Below are positions 7,297 through 15,582 of a stretch of DNA of 64,000 nt, one piece after another. The notes beneath the pieces are model-generated. The model worked only from the letters and a program-made list of their open reading frames with translations. It did no database searches and was not told the origin of the DNA. The stretch covers positions 1,584,907 through 1,648,906 of the forward strand of contig NZ_KB913029.1 of NCBI RefSeq assembly GCF_000384115.1, written 5' to 3'. The position numbers were made by a program, and so were the translations under genes. This DNA is from Sporichthya polymorpha DSM 43042. Lineage in GTDB: Bacteria; Actinomycetota; Actinomycetes; Sporichthyales; Sporichthyaceae. The number at the start of each line of letters is the position of its first letter. Position 1 is the stretch's first letter.

Positions 7297-8490
7297 ATGA
7301 CCCTCGTCGACGCCCCCACGCGGCCCCGCCCGTCGAGCGGCCCCACCACCACCTCCGGTACCCGCCTTCACGATCTCGACGCGCTCCGGGGTGCCGTCAT
7401 GCTGCTCGGGATCGCGCTCCACAGCGCGCTCCCGTTCTTCTCGACGATCTGGCCGGTCCCGGACTCCAGCGCGTCGACCGACAACTACTTCGACGAGTTC
7501 GTCCAAGCCGTGCACGGCTTCCGGATGCAGCTGTTCTTTCTCCTCTCCGGGTTCTTCACCGCACTTCTCCTGCACCGCCGCGGCCTCCGCGCCCTGCTCG
7601 CCCACCGCAGCAAGCGCGTCGGCATCCCCTTTCTGATCGGCCTGATCACCGTCGTCCCCCTGATCGAGCTCGCGGCCGCCGGCGCCGCGCTCCCCGAGGG
7701 CGGCTTCTCCGGCGTCGGCACCGGCGCCCCCACGAACACCGAGTGGTTCACACCGCGTCAGAACCTGCACCACCTGTGGTTCCTGTGGTTCCTGTGCATC
7801 TACGTCGCGGTGATCGCCCTCGCCCACCACCTGACGGCCTGGCGCCCCCGGATGCCCCGCGTCGTGCGCACCGCGGTGCTCGCCGGCCTCGTGCTCGTCC
7901 CCGTCGTCATGCAGTACCCGATGGTCGGCTCCGGTCCGACCCGCACCTTCGGGCCCACCCTGCCCAATCATCTGCTCCCCGAGCCGGCGCCGCTCGTCTA
8001 CTACGCGGCGTTCTTCGCCGTCGGCTACCTGCTCTGGACGACGCGCACGCGCGACGGCCGCCTCGCCATCGAACTCGTCGGCCGCGGCTGGCCCGGAATC
8101 CTCGCCGTCAGCCTGCTCGTCGTCTTCCCCCTCGCCCGCGCGGCGACCTGGGACGACATCGAGGCGCCGATCCTGCCCGCCGCCGTCCTCCAGACGATCT
8201 ACGCCTGGGGCATGGTCGTCGGCCTCATCGGCCTGTTCCGCTGGGCCCTGCGCCGCGAGCGCCGCGGCGTCCGGTACCTCGCCGACGCGAGCTACTGGAT
8301 CTACCTGATGCACCTTCCGCTGGTGATCGCGTTCCACCGGGCCATCCACAGCTGGGACGCCCCGGCCTCGGCCAAGTTCACCGCGCTCTGCGTCTCCGTC
8401 ACCGCCGTCCTGCTCGTCACCTATCAGTGGGGCGTCCGGTACACGGTGATCGGCCGGGTCCTCCACGGCGCCCGCACCCGCCCGGCCTGA
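7297..8490 (+). CDS. Acyltransferase 3 family integral membrane protein
   Basis: 397 residues with about ten membrane helices. The N-terminal signature of acyltransferase-3 proteins is present: LHDLDALRGAVMLLGIALHS, with Arg31 and His42 as the conserved pair. Later it has YLADASYWIYLMHLPLV, also typical. The family transfers acetyl, succinyl or similar groups from the cytoplasm to extracytoplasmic sugars or lipids (OpgC/OafA-like); the acceptor cannot be read from sequence. ATG 7297 is chosen because AGGTAGGG directly precedes it; ATG 7279 has no ribosome site. It may be co-transcribed with the methyltransferase. Confidence 0.82.
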   Translation: MTLVDAPTRPRPSSGPTTTSGTRLHDLDALRGAVMLLGIALHSALPFFSTIWPVPDSSASTDNYFDEFVQAVHGFRMQLFFLLSGFFTALLLHRRGLRALLAHRSKRVGIPFLIGLITVVPLIELAAAGAALPEGGFSGVGTGAPTNTEWFTPRQNLHHLWFLWFLCIYVAVIALAHHLTAWRPRMPRVVRTAVLAGLVLVPVVMQYPMVGSGPTRTFGPTLPNHLLPEPAPLVYYAAFFAVGYLLWTTRTRDGRLAIELVGRGWPGILAVSLLVVFPLARAATWDDIEAPILPAAVLQTIYAWGMVVGLIGLFRWALRRERRGVRYLADASYWIYLMHLPLVIAFHRAIHSWDAPASAKFTALCVSVTAVLLVTYQWGVRYTVIGRVLHGARTRPA

Positions 8491-8631
8491 CGCTGTCCAC
8501 CGTGCACACCCCCGCGCGAGCGGTCTTTGTGCCTGCGTCCGACGCCTGAGCTGCGTCACCCCTCGTAGCGTCCACAGCAGCCGACCGCCACCGACGACGG
8601 CCGGCGCGACGACGCAGATGCGAGGTTGCCC

Positions 8632-9465
8632 ATGCGACCGGCCCCGTTCTCCTACCTCGAGCCGGGCACCCTGGACGAGGCGTGCCAGGTGCTCGCCGAC
8701 CGTACCGGCACGGACCCGGCCGCGGTCGCCGTCCTGGCGGGCGGTCAGAGCCTGGTCGCCCAGCTCAACGCCCGCCTCGTCCGGCCCGCGACGCTCGTCG
8801 GCATCCGCCGCCTGACCGAGCTCACCGCCGCCGACCGCACCGGCGACACCCTCCACCTCGGTGCCGCCGTCACCCAGCGCACCTGGCAGCAGCACCCGCT
8901 CGCCGAGCACACACCGCTGGTCGCCGCCGCGCTGAACCGCGTCGGCCACGTCCCCACCCGCAACCGCGGCACCCTCGGCGGCAGCGTCGCCTTCGCGGAC
9001 CCCACCGCCGAGCTCCCGACCGCCCTGCTCGCCCTCGACGCCGCGGTCCGCCTCCGCTCCGCGAGCGGTGAGCGCACGGTCCCCGTCGTCGAGTTCGGCA
9101 CCGGCCGCTTCACCACCGTCCGCCGGCCGGACGAGCTGCTCGTCGGCCTCGACGTCCCCGTCACCACCGCCCGCTGGGCGTTCGAGCAGCGGCACTACCG
9201 CCGCCACGGCAAGGTCTCGGTCGCCGCGCTCGCCCAGCCCGACGGCTCCGCCCGCGTCGCGCTCGGCGGCGTCGGGGACACGCCCCTGCTGCTCACCGTC
9301 TCCCCCGACGCCAAGGCCGACGCCGTCGTCGAGGAGGCGCAGGCCCTGCTCACCCCGAGCCCCGACCACCTCGTCAGCCCGGCCTACCGCCGCCGGCTGC
9401 TCGACCTCGCCCTCACCGCCGCCCTCGAGAACCTCCGCGGAACCGCCACCGGAGCTGCCGCATGA
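8632..9465 (+). CDS. Molybdenum hydroxylase, FAD-binding medium subunit (CoxM/XdhB-like)
   Basis: 277 residues. It contains the FAD-binding motifs of the CO dehydrogenase/xanthine dehydrogenase medium chain: AGGQSLVAQLNARLV near the N-terminus (~38-52) and the second loop NRGTLGGSVAFADPTAELP (~108-126). It accepts electrons from the FeS subunit and passes them to an acceptor. ATG 8632 has GAGG at 8622-8625; a TTG at 8626 is less likely. It is the first gene of the operon and its stop overlaps the small-subunit start (ATGA at 9462). Confidence 0.92.
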   Translation: MRPAPFSYLEPGTLDEACQVLADRTGTDPAAVAVLAGGQSLVAQLNARLVRPATLVGIRRLTELTAADRTGDTLHLGAAVTQRTWQQHPLAEHTPLVAAALNRVGHVPTRNRGTLGGSVAFADPTAELPTALLALDAAVRLRSASGERTVPVVEFGTGRFTTVRRPDELLVGLDVPVTTARWAFEQRHYRRHGKVSVAALAQPDGSARVALGGVGDTPLLLTVSPDAKADAVVEEAQALLTPSPDHLVSPAYRRRLLDLALTAALENLRGTATGAAA

Positions 9466-9980
9466 GCACCCCGACCGAGCTCGCCACCGACCAACTCGTC
9501 CGCCTGCGCGTCAACGGCGAACCGCTCACCGCCGTCGTCGAACCGCGCACCAACCTCGCCGACGTCCTGCGCGAGCAGGCCGGCCTGACGGGCACCCACA
9601 CCTCCTGCCACCAGGGGTGGTGCGGCGCCTGCACCGTCCTCATCGACGGCTGCTCGGCCCGCTCCTGTCTCACCCTCGCGGTCGCCGCGACCGACACCGA
9701 CGTCACCACCGTCGAAGGCCTCGGCGAACCCGACGGCTCCCTGACGGCCCTGCAGGAGGCGTTCGTCGAGCACTTCGCCTTCCAGTGCGGCTTCTGCACG
9801 CCGGGCTTCCTCGTCCTCGCCACCGAGATCCTCGACGAGGCCCGCGCCGGCACCACCTTCACCCGCGACGACCTGGCCTCGCGCCTGTCGGCCAACGTCT
9901 GCCGCTGCACCGGCTACGTCGGGATCCTGTCCGCCGTCGAGGCCGCCCTCGCCGCGCAGGGGACGGAGGTCTCCTCGTGA
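9462..9980 (+). CDS. Molybdenum hydroxylase, 2Fe-2S small subunit (CoxS/XdhC-like)
   Basis: 172 residues with both 2Fe-2S clusters. The plant-ferredoxin-type cluster uses Cys49, Cys54, Cys57 and Cys69 (SCHQGWCGACTV). The second helical-domain cluster uses Cys109, Cys112, Cys147 and Cys149 (QCGFCTPG and CRCTGY). It wires the molybdopterin subunit to the FAD subunit. All eight ligands are present. The gene overlaps its neighbours on both sides, so stoichiometric translation by coupling is likely. Confidence 0.95.
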   Translation: MSTPTELATDQLVRLRVNGEPLTAVVEPRTNLADVLREQAGLTGTHTSCHQGWCGACTVLIDGCSARSCLTLAVAATDTDVTTVEGLGEPDGSLTALQEAFVEHFAFQCGFCTPGFLVLATEILDEARAGTTFTRDDLASRLSANVCRCTGYVGILSAVEAALAAQGTEVSS

Positions 9981-12355
9981 CCGCCCAGGCCGAGCGCCCC
10001 ACCTACGTCGGCGCCCGCATCCCGTCCCGCAACGGCGCGCGGTTCGTCCGCGGCGCCGGGCGGTACGTCGACGACATCCACCTCCCCCGCGAGGCGACAC
10101 TCACGGTCCTGCGCAGCCCGCACGCGCACGCGCGGATCGTCTCCATCGACACCAGCCGCGCCGCGGCCCTCGACGGCGTCCTCGCCGTCGCCACCGGCGC
10201 CGAGCTCTTCGACCGGATCGGCCCGCAGAGCTACCTGTGGGACCTCCCGGGCCAGAAGGTCGGTCACGGCCGCCCGCTCGCGGTGGGGAAGGTCCGTCAC
10301 GTGGGCGAGCCCGTCGTCGCCGTCGTCGCCCGCGACCAGTACGTCGCCGAGGACGCGCTCGAACTGATCGACGTCGTCTACGAGCCCCTCCCGCCGGTCG
10401 TCGACGTCGACGCCGCGCTCGCCGAGAACGCCGGCCTCCTCCACGAGGAGTGGGGCGACAACATTCAGGTCCGCTCCGCGTGGCCGGTCGTGATCCCCGG
10501 CCTGCCCGAGCCGCCGGACGCCGGCGCCGCCCTCGAGGGCGCGCACGTCGTCGTCTCCGAGACCTTCGACGTCGCGCGCATGACCGCGACGTCGATGGAG
10601 ACGCGCGGCATCGTCTGCGACTACTCCCCCGGCGGCCCGAGCCTGACGATCTACAGCTCGACCCAGTCGCCCCATCAGGTCCGCCAGGGCCTCGCCGCCA
10701 TGCTCGGCCTCGCCGAGAACCAGATCCGCGTCATCGCCCCGGACGTCGGCGGCGCCTTCGGCATGAAGGCCGTCGTCTACCCCGAGGACGCGCTCGCCCC
10801 GTACTTCGCACTGCAGCTGCGTCGCCCGGTCCGCTTCGTCGAGCAGCGCGACGAGTCCTTCGTCGCCTCCACCCCGTCGCGGGCACAGCGCATGCAGCTC
10901 GAGCTCGGCTTCGACGCCGAGGGCCACATCGTCGGCCTGCGCTCGCGCTACCTGATCGACCTCGGCAGCGCCCCGTCCACCTGTGGCGCCGGGACCGGAT
11001 GGGCCACCGGCGCCCTGCTCTGCGGCCCGTACGCCGTCCCCGCCGTCGACATCCAGGCCAGCGCGGTCGTCACCAACAAGTCCCCGCTCGGCGCGTTCCG
11101 CGGCTTCGGCCAGCCCGAGGCGAACTTCCCGATGGAACGCCTCCTCGACATCGCCGCGCGCAAGCTCGGCATCGATCCCGTCGAACTCCGCCGCCGCAAC
11201 CTCGTCCCCGCCGACGCCTTCCCGTACACCAACGCGGCCGGGATGCTCCTCGACAGCGGCGACTACGCGGCCCTGCTCGATCTGGCGGTCTCCCGCCCGG
11301 CGTATCAGGAGGCGCTCGCCGAGCGCGACGCCGCCCGTGCCGAGGGAAGGCACGTCGGCCTCGGGGTCGCCTTCTACAACGAGTGCACGAACTTCGGCCC
11401 GTCCGGCGTCTTCCCGCTGATCGGCATCACCCAGGGCGGCTGGGACGCCACGACGATCGCCGTCGAGCCCGACGGCAAGATCCGCGTGACGATCAGTCAG
11501 ACACCGATGGGCCAGGGTGTCGAGACCGCGCTCGCCCAGCAGGCTGCCGACGCCTTCGGGGTCGACCTGGCCGACGTCACCGTCCACTTCGGGGACACCG
11601 CCTCCTCGCACTACACCGGCTACGCCAGTGGCGCGAGCCGCTCCGCCGGCATCGGCGGCTCTTCCCTGCTGGTCACCGCCGGCAAGGCCAAGGAGAAGCT
11701 ACGCGCGATCGCCGCGCACCTGCTCGAGGCCAACGAGGCCGACGTCGACCTCCTCCCCGGCGGCTTCGGCGTCCCGAACAGCGGCGTCGACCCGATTCCA
11801 CTGGCGCGAATCGCCGCCGCCGCGTACCAGGGCGGCAACCTGCCCGAGGGCATGGAGCCCGGTCTGGAGTTCCTCGGCGCGTTCGACCCGATGGCGCTCG
11901 CCTTCTCCTACGGCGTCGTCGTCGCCCTCGTCGAGCTCGACCCGGGCACCGGTCAGGTGACGGTCCGTCGGCTGATCGTCGGCCACGACTGCGGCAACCA
12001 GCTCAACCCCGCGATCGTCGAGAACCAGGTGATCGGCGGCGTCGTCCAGGGCCTCAGCACCGCGCTGCTCGAGGAACTCCCCTACGACGCCGACGGCCGC
12101 CCGCTGGCGACCTCGCTGCGGGACTACCCGCTGCCCGCGCCCACCGATCTCCCCGAGTTCGACCTGTTCCACACCGTGACCCCCACGCCGTTCACCCTCA
12201 ACGGGGCGAAGGGCGTCGGGGAGAGCGGAGTGATCGCGGCTCCGGCCGCGATCGTCAACGCGATCCAGGACGCGCTCCCGGCGGGAGCACCTGACATCAC
12301 TGCCATCCCGGTCCGCCCTGAGCGGATCCTCGACGCCTTCGGAGCGCACGCATGA
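9977..12355 (+). CDS. Molybdenum hydroxylase, molybdopterin-binding large subunit
   Basis: 792 residues from GTG 9977, which overlaps the small-subunit stop. Features of the family are GGAFGMK (substrate/cofactor domain), the active-site loop GAFRGFGQPE (~372-381), MGQGVETALAQQAADAFG and the catalytic-base motif KGVGESG with Glu749. The loop is of the xanthine dehydrogenase/form-II type. Aerobic CO dehydrogenase form I would need the Cys-containing AYRCSFR loop, so this is not a true CO dehydrogenase. The complex most likely hydroxylates a carbon next to nitrogen in an aromatic ring or oxidises an aldehyde. The following LLM, hydrolase and amidohydrolase genes favour a heterocycle. Confidence 0.92.
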   Translation: MTAQAERPTYVGARIPSRNGARFVRGAGRYVDDIHLPREATLTVLRSPHAHARIVSIDTSRAAALDGVLAVATGAELFDRIGPQSYLWDLPGQKVGHGRPLAVGKVRHVGEPVVAVVARDQYVAEDALELIDVVYEPLPPVVDVDAALAENAGLLHEEWGDNIQVRSAWPVVIPGLPEPPDAGAALEGAHVVVSETFDVARMTATSMETRGIVCDYSPGGPSLTIYSSTQSPHQVRQGLAAMLGLAENQIRVIAPDVGGAFGMKAVVYPEDALAPYFALQLRRPVRFVEQRDESFVASTPSRAQRMQLELGFDAEGHIVGLRSRYLIDLGSAPSTCGAGTGWATGALLCGPYAVPAVDIQASAVVTNKSPLGAFRGFGQPEANFPMERLLDIAARKLGIDPVELRRRNLVPADAFPYTNAAGMLLDSGDYAALLDLAVSRPAYQEALAERDAARAEGRHVGLGVAFYNECTNFGPSGVFPLIGITQGGWDATTIAVEPDGKIRVTISQTPMGQGVETALAQQAADAFGVDLADVTVHFGDTASSHYTGYASGASRSAGIGGSSLLVTAGKAKEKLRAIAAHLLEANEADVDLLPGGFGVPNSGVDPIPLARIAAAAYQGGNLPEGMEPGLEFLGAFDPMALAFSYGVVVALVELDPGTGQVTVRRLIVGHDCGNQLNPAIVENQVIGGVVQGLSTALLEELPYDADGRPLATSLRDYPLPAPTDLPEFDLFHTVTPTPFTLNGAKGVGESGVIAAPAAIVNAIQDALPAGAPDITAIPVRPERILDAFGAHA

Positions 12356-13356
12356 GCGAGTCGACCACCAGCCGCATCGGTGTCCTGCTGGGCAGCACCA
12401 CCCCGCCCGAGGACATCGCCCGCCTGTCGCGGGAGGTGGAGCAGGGCGGGTTCGGACAGCTCTGGATCCCCGAGGACTACTTCTTCCTCGGCGGCATCGC
12501 CGCCGCCGGCATCGCCCTCGGCGCCACCGAGCGCATCCCCGTGGGCCTGTCGGTCGTCTCCTCGATGGTCCGGCACCCCGCGCTGCTCGCCATGGAGATC
12601 GCGACGCTGAGCCGCGCGTTCCCCGGCCGCTTCCTCCCCGGCATCGGCCACGGCGTCCCCGCCTGGACCGCGCAGATGGGCCTCACCGTGAAGTCGCCGA
12701 TGACGGCGCTCCGCGAGAACCTCGTGCACGTCCGCTCGCTGCTCGCCGGCGAGAAGGTCAACCACACCGGCGGCATCCACGACTTCAATGAGGTCGTCCT
12801 CACGCACCCCGCGACCGAGACCGTGCCGATCTACACCGGCGTCCTCGGCGACAAGGGCGTCGCGCTCACCGGCGAACTGGCCGAGGGTCTCGTCGTCAGC
12901 GCGCTCGCGCCCGTCGAGTACGTCGCCGCCACCCGCGCCAAGCTCGACACCGCCGCGGCCGGCCGCGACGTCCGCCCCGAGCTCGTCACGCTCGTCGCGG
13001 TCAACCTGACGTCCGACGACAGCAAGGCCGACCTCGTCCGCCAGCAGCTGCGCCCCGTCCTCGCCTTCTACATCGCGGCCACCGGCCCCGGGCCGCTGTT
13101 CGGCGCGATCGAGGGCGCCAACGAGAAGGTCGCCGACATGATCGCCCGCGGCGGCTTCGAGACCGTGATGGCCGAGATGCCCGACGAGTGGATCGACCTG
13201 TTCGCCATCGCCGGCGGCCCGGCCCACGCGAAGGCCCGCATCCAGTCCTATCTCGACGCCGGCAGCGACAAGGTCGTGATCGCCACCGTCGTCCCCGAGG
13301 GCACCGAGTCCTCCCTCGCCGCGGCCCGCGAACTGCTCGCGGACTTCCCTCAATAG
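12352..13356 (+). CDS. LLM-class flavin/F420-dependent oxidoreductase
   Basis: 334 residues, a luciferase-like TIM barrel. Typical segments are the N-terminal strand RIGVLLGSTTPPEDIARLSREVEQGGFGQLWIPED split over ~8-42, RIPVGLSVVSSMVRHPALLAMEIATLS and GRFLPGIGHGVPAW. The family includes FMN monooxygenases such as RutA-type ring openers and F420-dependent reductases; these cannot be told apart by eye. Its place after the molybdenum hydroxylase suggests a second oxidation step on the hydroxylated substrate. The start overlaps the previous stop (ATGA). Confidence 0.85.
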   Translation: MSESTTSRIGVLLGSTTPPEDIARLSREVEQGGFGQLWIPEDYFFLGGIAAAGIALGATERIPVGLSVVSSMVRHPALLAMEIATLSRAFPGRFLPGIGHGVPAWTAQMGLTVKSPMTALRENLVHVRSLLAGEKVNHTGGIHDFNEVVLTHPATETVPIYTGVLGDKGVALTGELAEGLVVSALAPVEYVAATRAKLDTAAAGRDVRPELVTLVAVNLTSDDSKADLVRQQLRPVLAFYIAATGPGPLFGAIEGANEKVADMIARGGFETVMAEMPDEWIDLFAIAGGPAHAKARIQSYLDAGSDKVVIATVVPEGTESSLAAARELLADFPQ

Positions 13357-13398
13357 GCACCGTCCTGCCTGACCCGCACTCAGAAACTGGAGCACGCC

Positions 13399-13860
13399 AT
13401 GACCGATGTTGAGAAGGACACCGCAGCGATCCTCGAAGTCCACAACGGCTGGAACAAGTCGAACCTCGGGCTGGTCGCCGAGTCGATGCTGCCGTTCTTC
13501 CCCGAGGGGGACGGGTACCTGCAGTTCAACCTCAACGGCTTCACCTACCGCGGCAAGGCCGACAAGGCGAAGCTGTGGAACAACCTGCGGGCCGTCGGGG
13601 TCGACATCGTGCGCCTGGAGGAGACCGAGCCCCCCACGGTGCAGGTCTTCGGCGACGTCGCCCTGCTCACCTCGGAGGCCGAGGCGGAGCTCGTCATGCC
13701 GACCCCCACCGGCAAGCTCGAAAGTTCCGGCGTGACCCGCTTCCGCAACACCGAGTTCTACCGCCGCGACGACGGCAACGGGAACCCGGACTGGCGCATC
13801 TGGCACATGCACGTCAGCGAGGCCGCCCCCGAGGGCGCGCTGAAGTACGGGACGGAATGA
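13399..13860 (+). CDS. NTF2-like (SnoaL-type) small protein
   Basis: 153 residues with an NTF2-like cone fold pattern: N-terminal helix (AAILEVHNGWNKSNLGLVAESML), the F-x-Y-R-G-K-A helix turn, then long strands ending in WRIWHMHVSE. Such proteins act as isomerases, hydrolases, dehydratases or accessory subunits, and no catalytic residue can be assigned. It lies between the LLM gene and the hydrolase with short spacing, so it probably works on a pathway intermediate. The 42-bp gap before it is the largest in the operon. Confidence 0.75.
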   Translation: MTDVEKDTAAILEVHNGWNKSNLGLVAESMLPFFPEGDGYLQFNLNGFTYRGKADKAKLWNNLRAVGVDIVRLEETEPPTVQVFGDVALLTSEAEAELVMPTPTGKLESSGVTRFRNTEFYRRDDGNGNPDWRIWHMHVSEAAPEGALKYGTE

Positions 13861-13861
13861 C

Positions 13862-14671
13862 ATGACGTCCCGTCAGTCGAGGACCGTGGACGGACCGGTC
13901 GGCCCGATCGCGGTCGACGTGTTCGGCGAACCGACCGCGGACGGCACGGTGGTGCTGGTGCACCCCATCAACACCGCCGCCCTGGTCTGGGACCCGGTCG
14001 CCGAGCTCCTCGACCGGCCGGTGGTCGCGCTGGACCTGCGCGGCCACGGCCGGTCCCCGATGACCGGCCCGTTCGCGATCGAGGGCGGATGGCTCGACGA
14101 CGTGGTCGCCGTGCTCGACGGCCTGTCGCTGAACTCGGCCCACCTCGCGGGCGGTTCGCTCGGCGGCACGATCTCCCTCGCGGCCGCCGCGCTCCTCCCG
14201 GAGCGGGTCCGCAGCGTCACCTGCTTCGGCAGCACGCTCGGGGTCGGCGTCCCGACCGAGGCCATCGAGGCGATGGTGACCGAGCTCGAGACCAAGGGCA
14301 CCGTCCGCTACTTCGCGGACCTCGGCCCGCAGGTCGTCGGGGCGGCGTCGCGGGACGACCGCTTCGTCCTCGCCTCGCTCGCCGCCGCCGTCGGCGCCCG
14401 GGACACCGCGGTGATCACCGGCATCCTCCGCGGCGCGTTCAGCGCGGACATCCGGCACCTCGGCCTGTCCGGCATCAAGGTCCCCGTCCTCGCCGCCACC
14501 GGCACCGAGGACCCGACGTGCCCGCCGGAGATGACCGCCGAGATCGCCTCGGTCACGGGCGGCACCGCCGTCGAACTGCCGGGCCTCGGCCACCTGCCGA
14601 TGCTCGAGCAGCCGGCGCGGGTCGCCGAACTCCTCGTCCAGAACATCACCCAGAGCGAGGGCGCCGCATGA
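13862..14671 (+). CDS. Alpha/beta hydrolase (enol-lactonase/RutD-like)
   Basis: 269 residues with a complete triad. The nucleophile is Ser99 in GGSLGG, the acid is Asp217 (GTEDPTCP) and the base is His244 (GLGHLPMLEQP). The oxyanion motif HPINTAALVW is at ~34. Overall it resembles 3-oxoadipate enol-lactonase and RutD-type hydrolases that open lactones or cleave amide/carbamate bonds. It starts one base after the NTF2-like stop and overlaps the DUF1028 start, so it belongs to the same operon and probably hydrolyses a ring-opened or lactam intermediate. Confidence 0.85.
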   Translation: MTSRQSRTVDGPVGPIAVDVFGEPTADGTVVLVHPINTAALVWDPVAELLDRPVVALDLRGHGRSPMTGPFAIEGGWLDDVVAVLDGLSLNSAHLAGGSLGGTISLAAAALLPERVRSVTCFGSTLGVGVPTEAIEAMVTELETKGTVRYFADLGPQVVGAASRDDRFVLASLAAAVGARDTAVITGILRGAFSADIRHLGLSGIKVPVLAATGTEDPTCPPEMTAEIASVTGGTAVELPGLGHLPMLEQPARVAELLVQNITQSEGAA

Positions 14672-15582
14672 CGTACTCGATCGTCGCCCACGACGCGGAG
14701 ACCGGCCAGTTGGCCGTGGCGGGGCAGTCGCACTTCTTCGGCGTCGGCCGCCTCGTCGGCTGGGGCGAGGCCGGGGTCGGCGTCGCCGCCACGCAGGCCT
14801 TCGTCAACGTCGACCACGGCCCGCACGGCATCGAGCGGATGCGCGCCGGCGAGGAGCCGAAGGCGGCGCTCGACGCGCTGCTCGCGGCCGACGAGCTGGC
14901 CGCGTACCGGCAGGTCGGCTTCGTCGACGCGTCCGGCCGGGCCGCCGCGCACACCGGGTCGAGCTGCGCCCCGCACGCCGGTCACCTCGTCGGCGAGGGC
15001 GTCACGGTGCAGGGCAACATGCTCGCCTCGCCCGCGGTCTACACGGACATGCTCGACGCGTACCTGGCCACCGACGGGGACCTCGCCGAGCGCGTGATGG
15101 CTGCGATGCAGGCCGCCGAGGCCGCGGGCGGCGACGTCCGCGGCTCGCAGTCGGCGGTCCTGCGCGTGTACTCGGGCAACCGCACCGACAAGCCGTGGAA
15201 CGAGGTGCTCCTCGACATCCGCGTCGACGACCACCCGGACCCGATCGGCGAGCTCGCCCGGCTGCTGCCGCGCCACCGTGCGTTCGACCTCGTCGGCGGC
15301 GTCATCTTCGCCCCCGGCCTGACGATCGGCCCCTACGAGGGCGTCAGCGACGAACTGCTGACCGAGAAACTTTCCGGCCTCGCCGCCGCCGCCGAACTGC
15401 TCGGCGCCGACAACCGCGAGCCGGACTTCTGGCGGGCCGTGCTGCTGGCCCGCAGCGGCCGCACCGAGGAGGCCCGCGCGCTGTTCGCGGACCTGTTCTC
15501 CTACCGGCCCGGGCTTCGCGAGTTCCTCGCGGGCATCGGCCCGCTGGGCTTCCTCAGCAACGTCGAGGAGTACGTCCGTTGA
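14668..15582 (+). CDS. DUF1028 family protein (Ntn-hydrolase-like)
   Basis: 304 residues. The N-terminal ~220 residues are DUF1028: MTYSIVAHDAETGQLAVAG at the start, GEAGVGVAATQAFVN, and the hallmark VTVQGNMLASPAVYTDM. The C-terminal part (~235-304) is a helical extension with TPR-like character. The family has an Ntn-hydrolase-like fold and is found beside M20 peptidases and amide-metabolising genes; its reaction is, to my knowledge, not established. ATG 14668 overlaps the previous stop, and its own stop overlaps the TTG start of the M20 gene, so the two products are probably used together. Confidence 0.85.
   Translation: MTYSIVAHDAETGQLAVAGQSHFFGVGRLVGWGEAGVGVAATQAFVNVDHGPHGIERMRAGEEPKAALDALLAADELAAYRQVGFVDASGRAAAHTGSSCAPHAGHLVGEGVTVQGNMLASPAVYTDMLDAYLATDGDLAERVMAAMQAAEAAGGDVRGSQSAVLRVYSGNRTDKPWNEVLLDIRVDDHPDPIGELARLLPRHRAFDLVGGVIFAPGLTIGPYEGVSDELLTEKLSGLAAAAELLGADNREPDFWRAVLLARSGRTEEARALFADLFSYRPGLREFLAGIGPLGFLSNVEEYVR

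Noticed and set aside
8632-12355. Aerobic carbon monoxide dehydrogenase (coxMSL)
   Set aside because: The large subunit lacks the Cys-containing form-I active-site loop.
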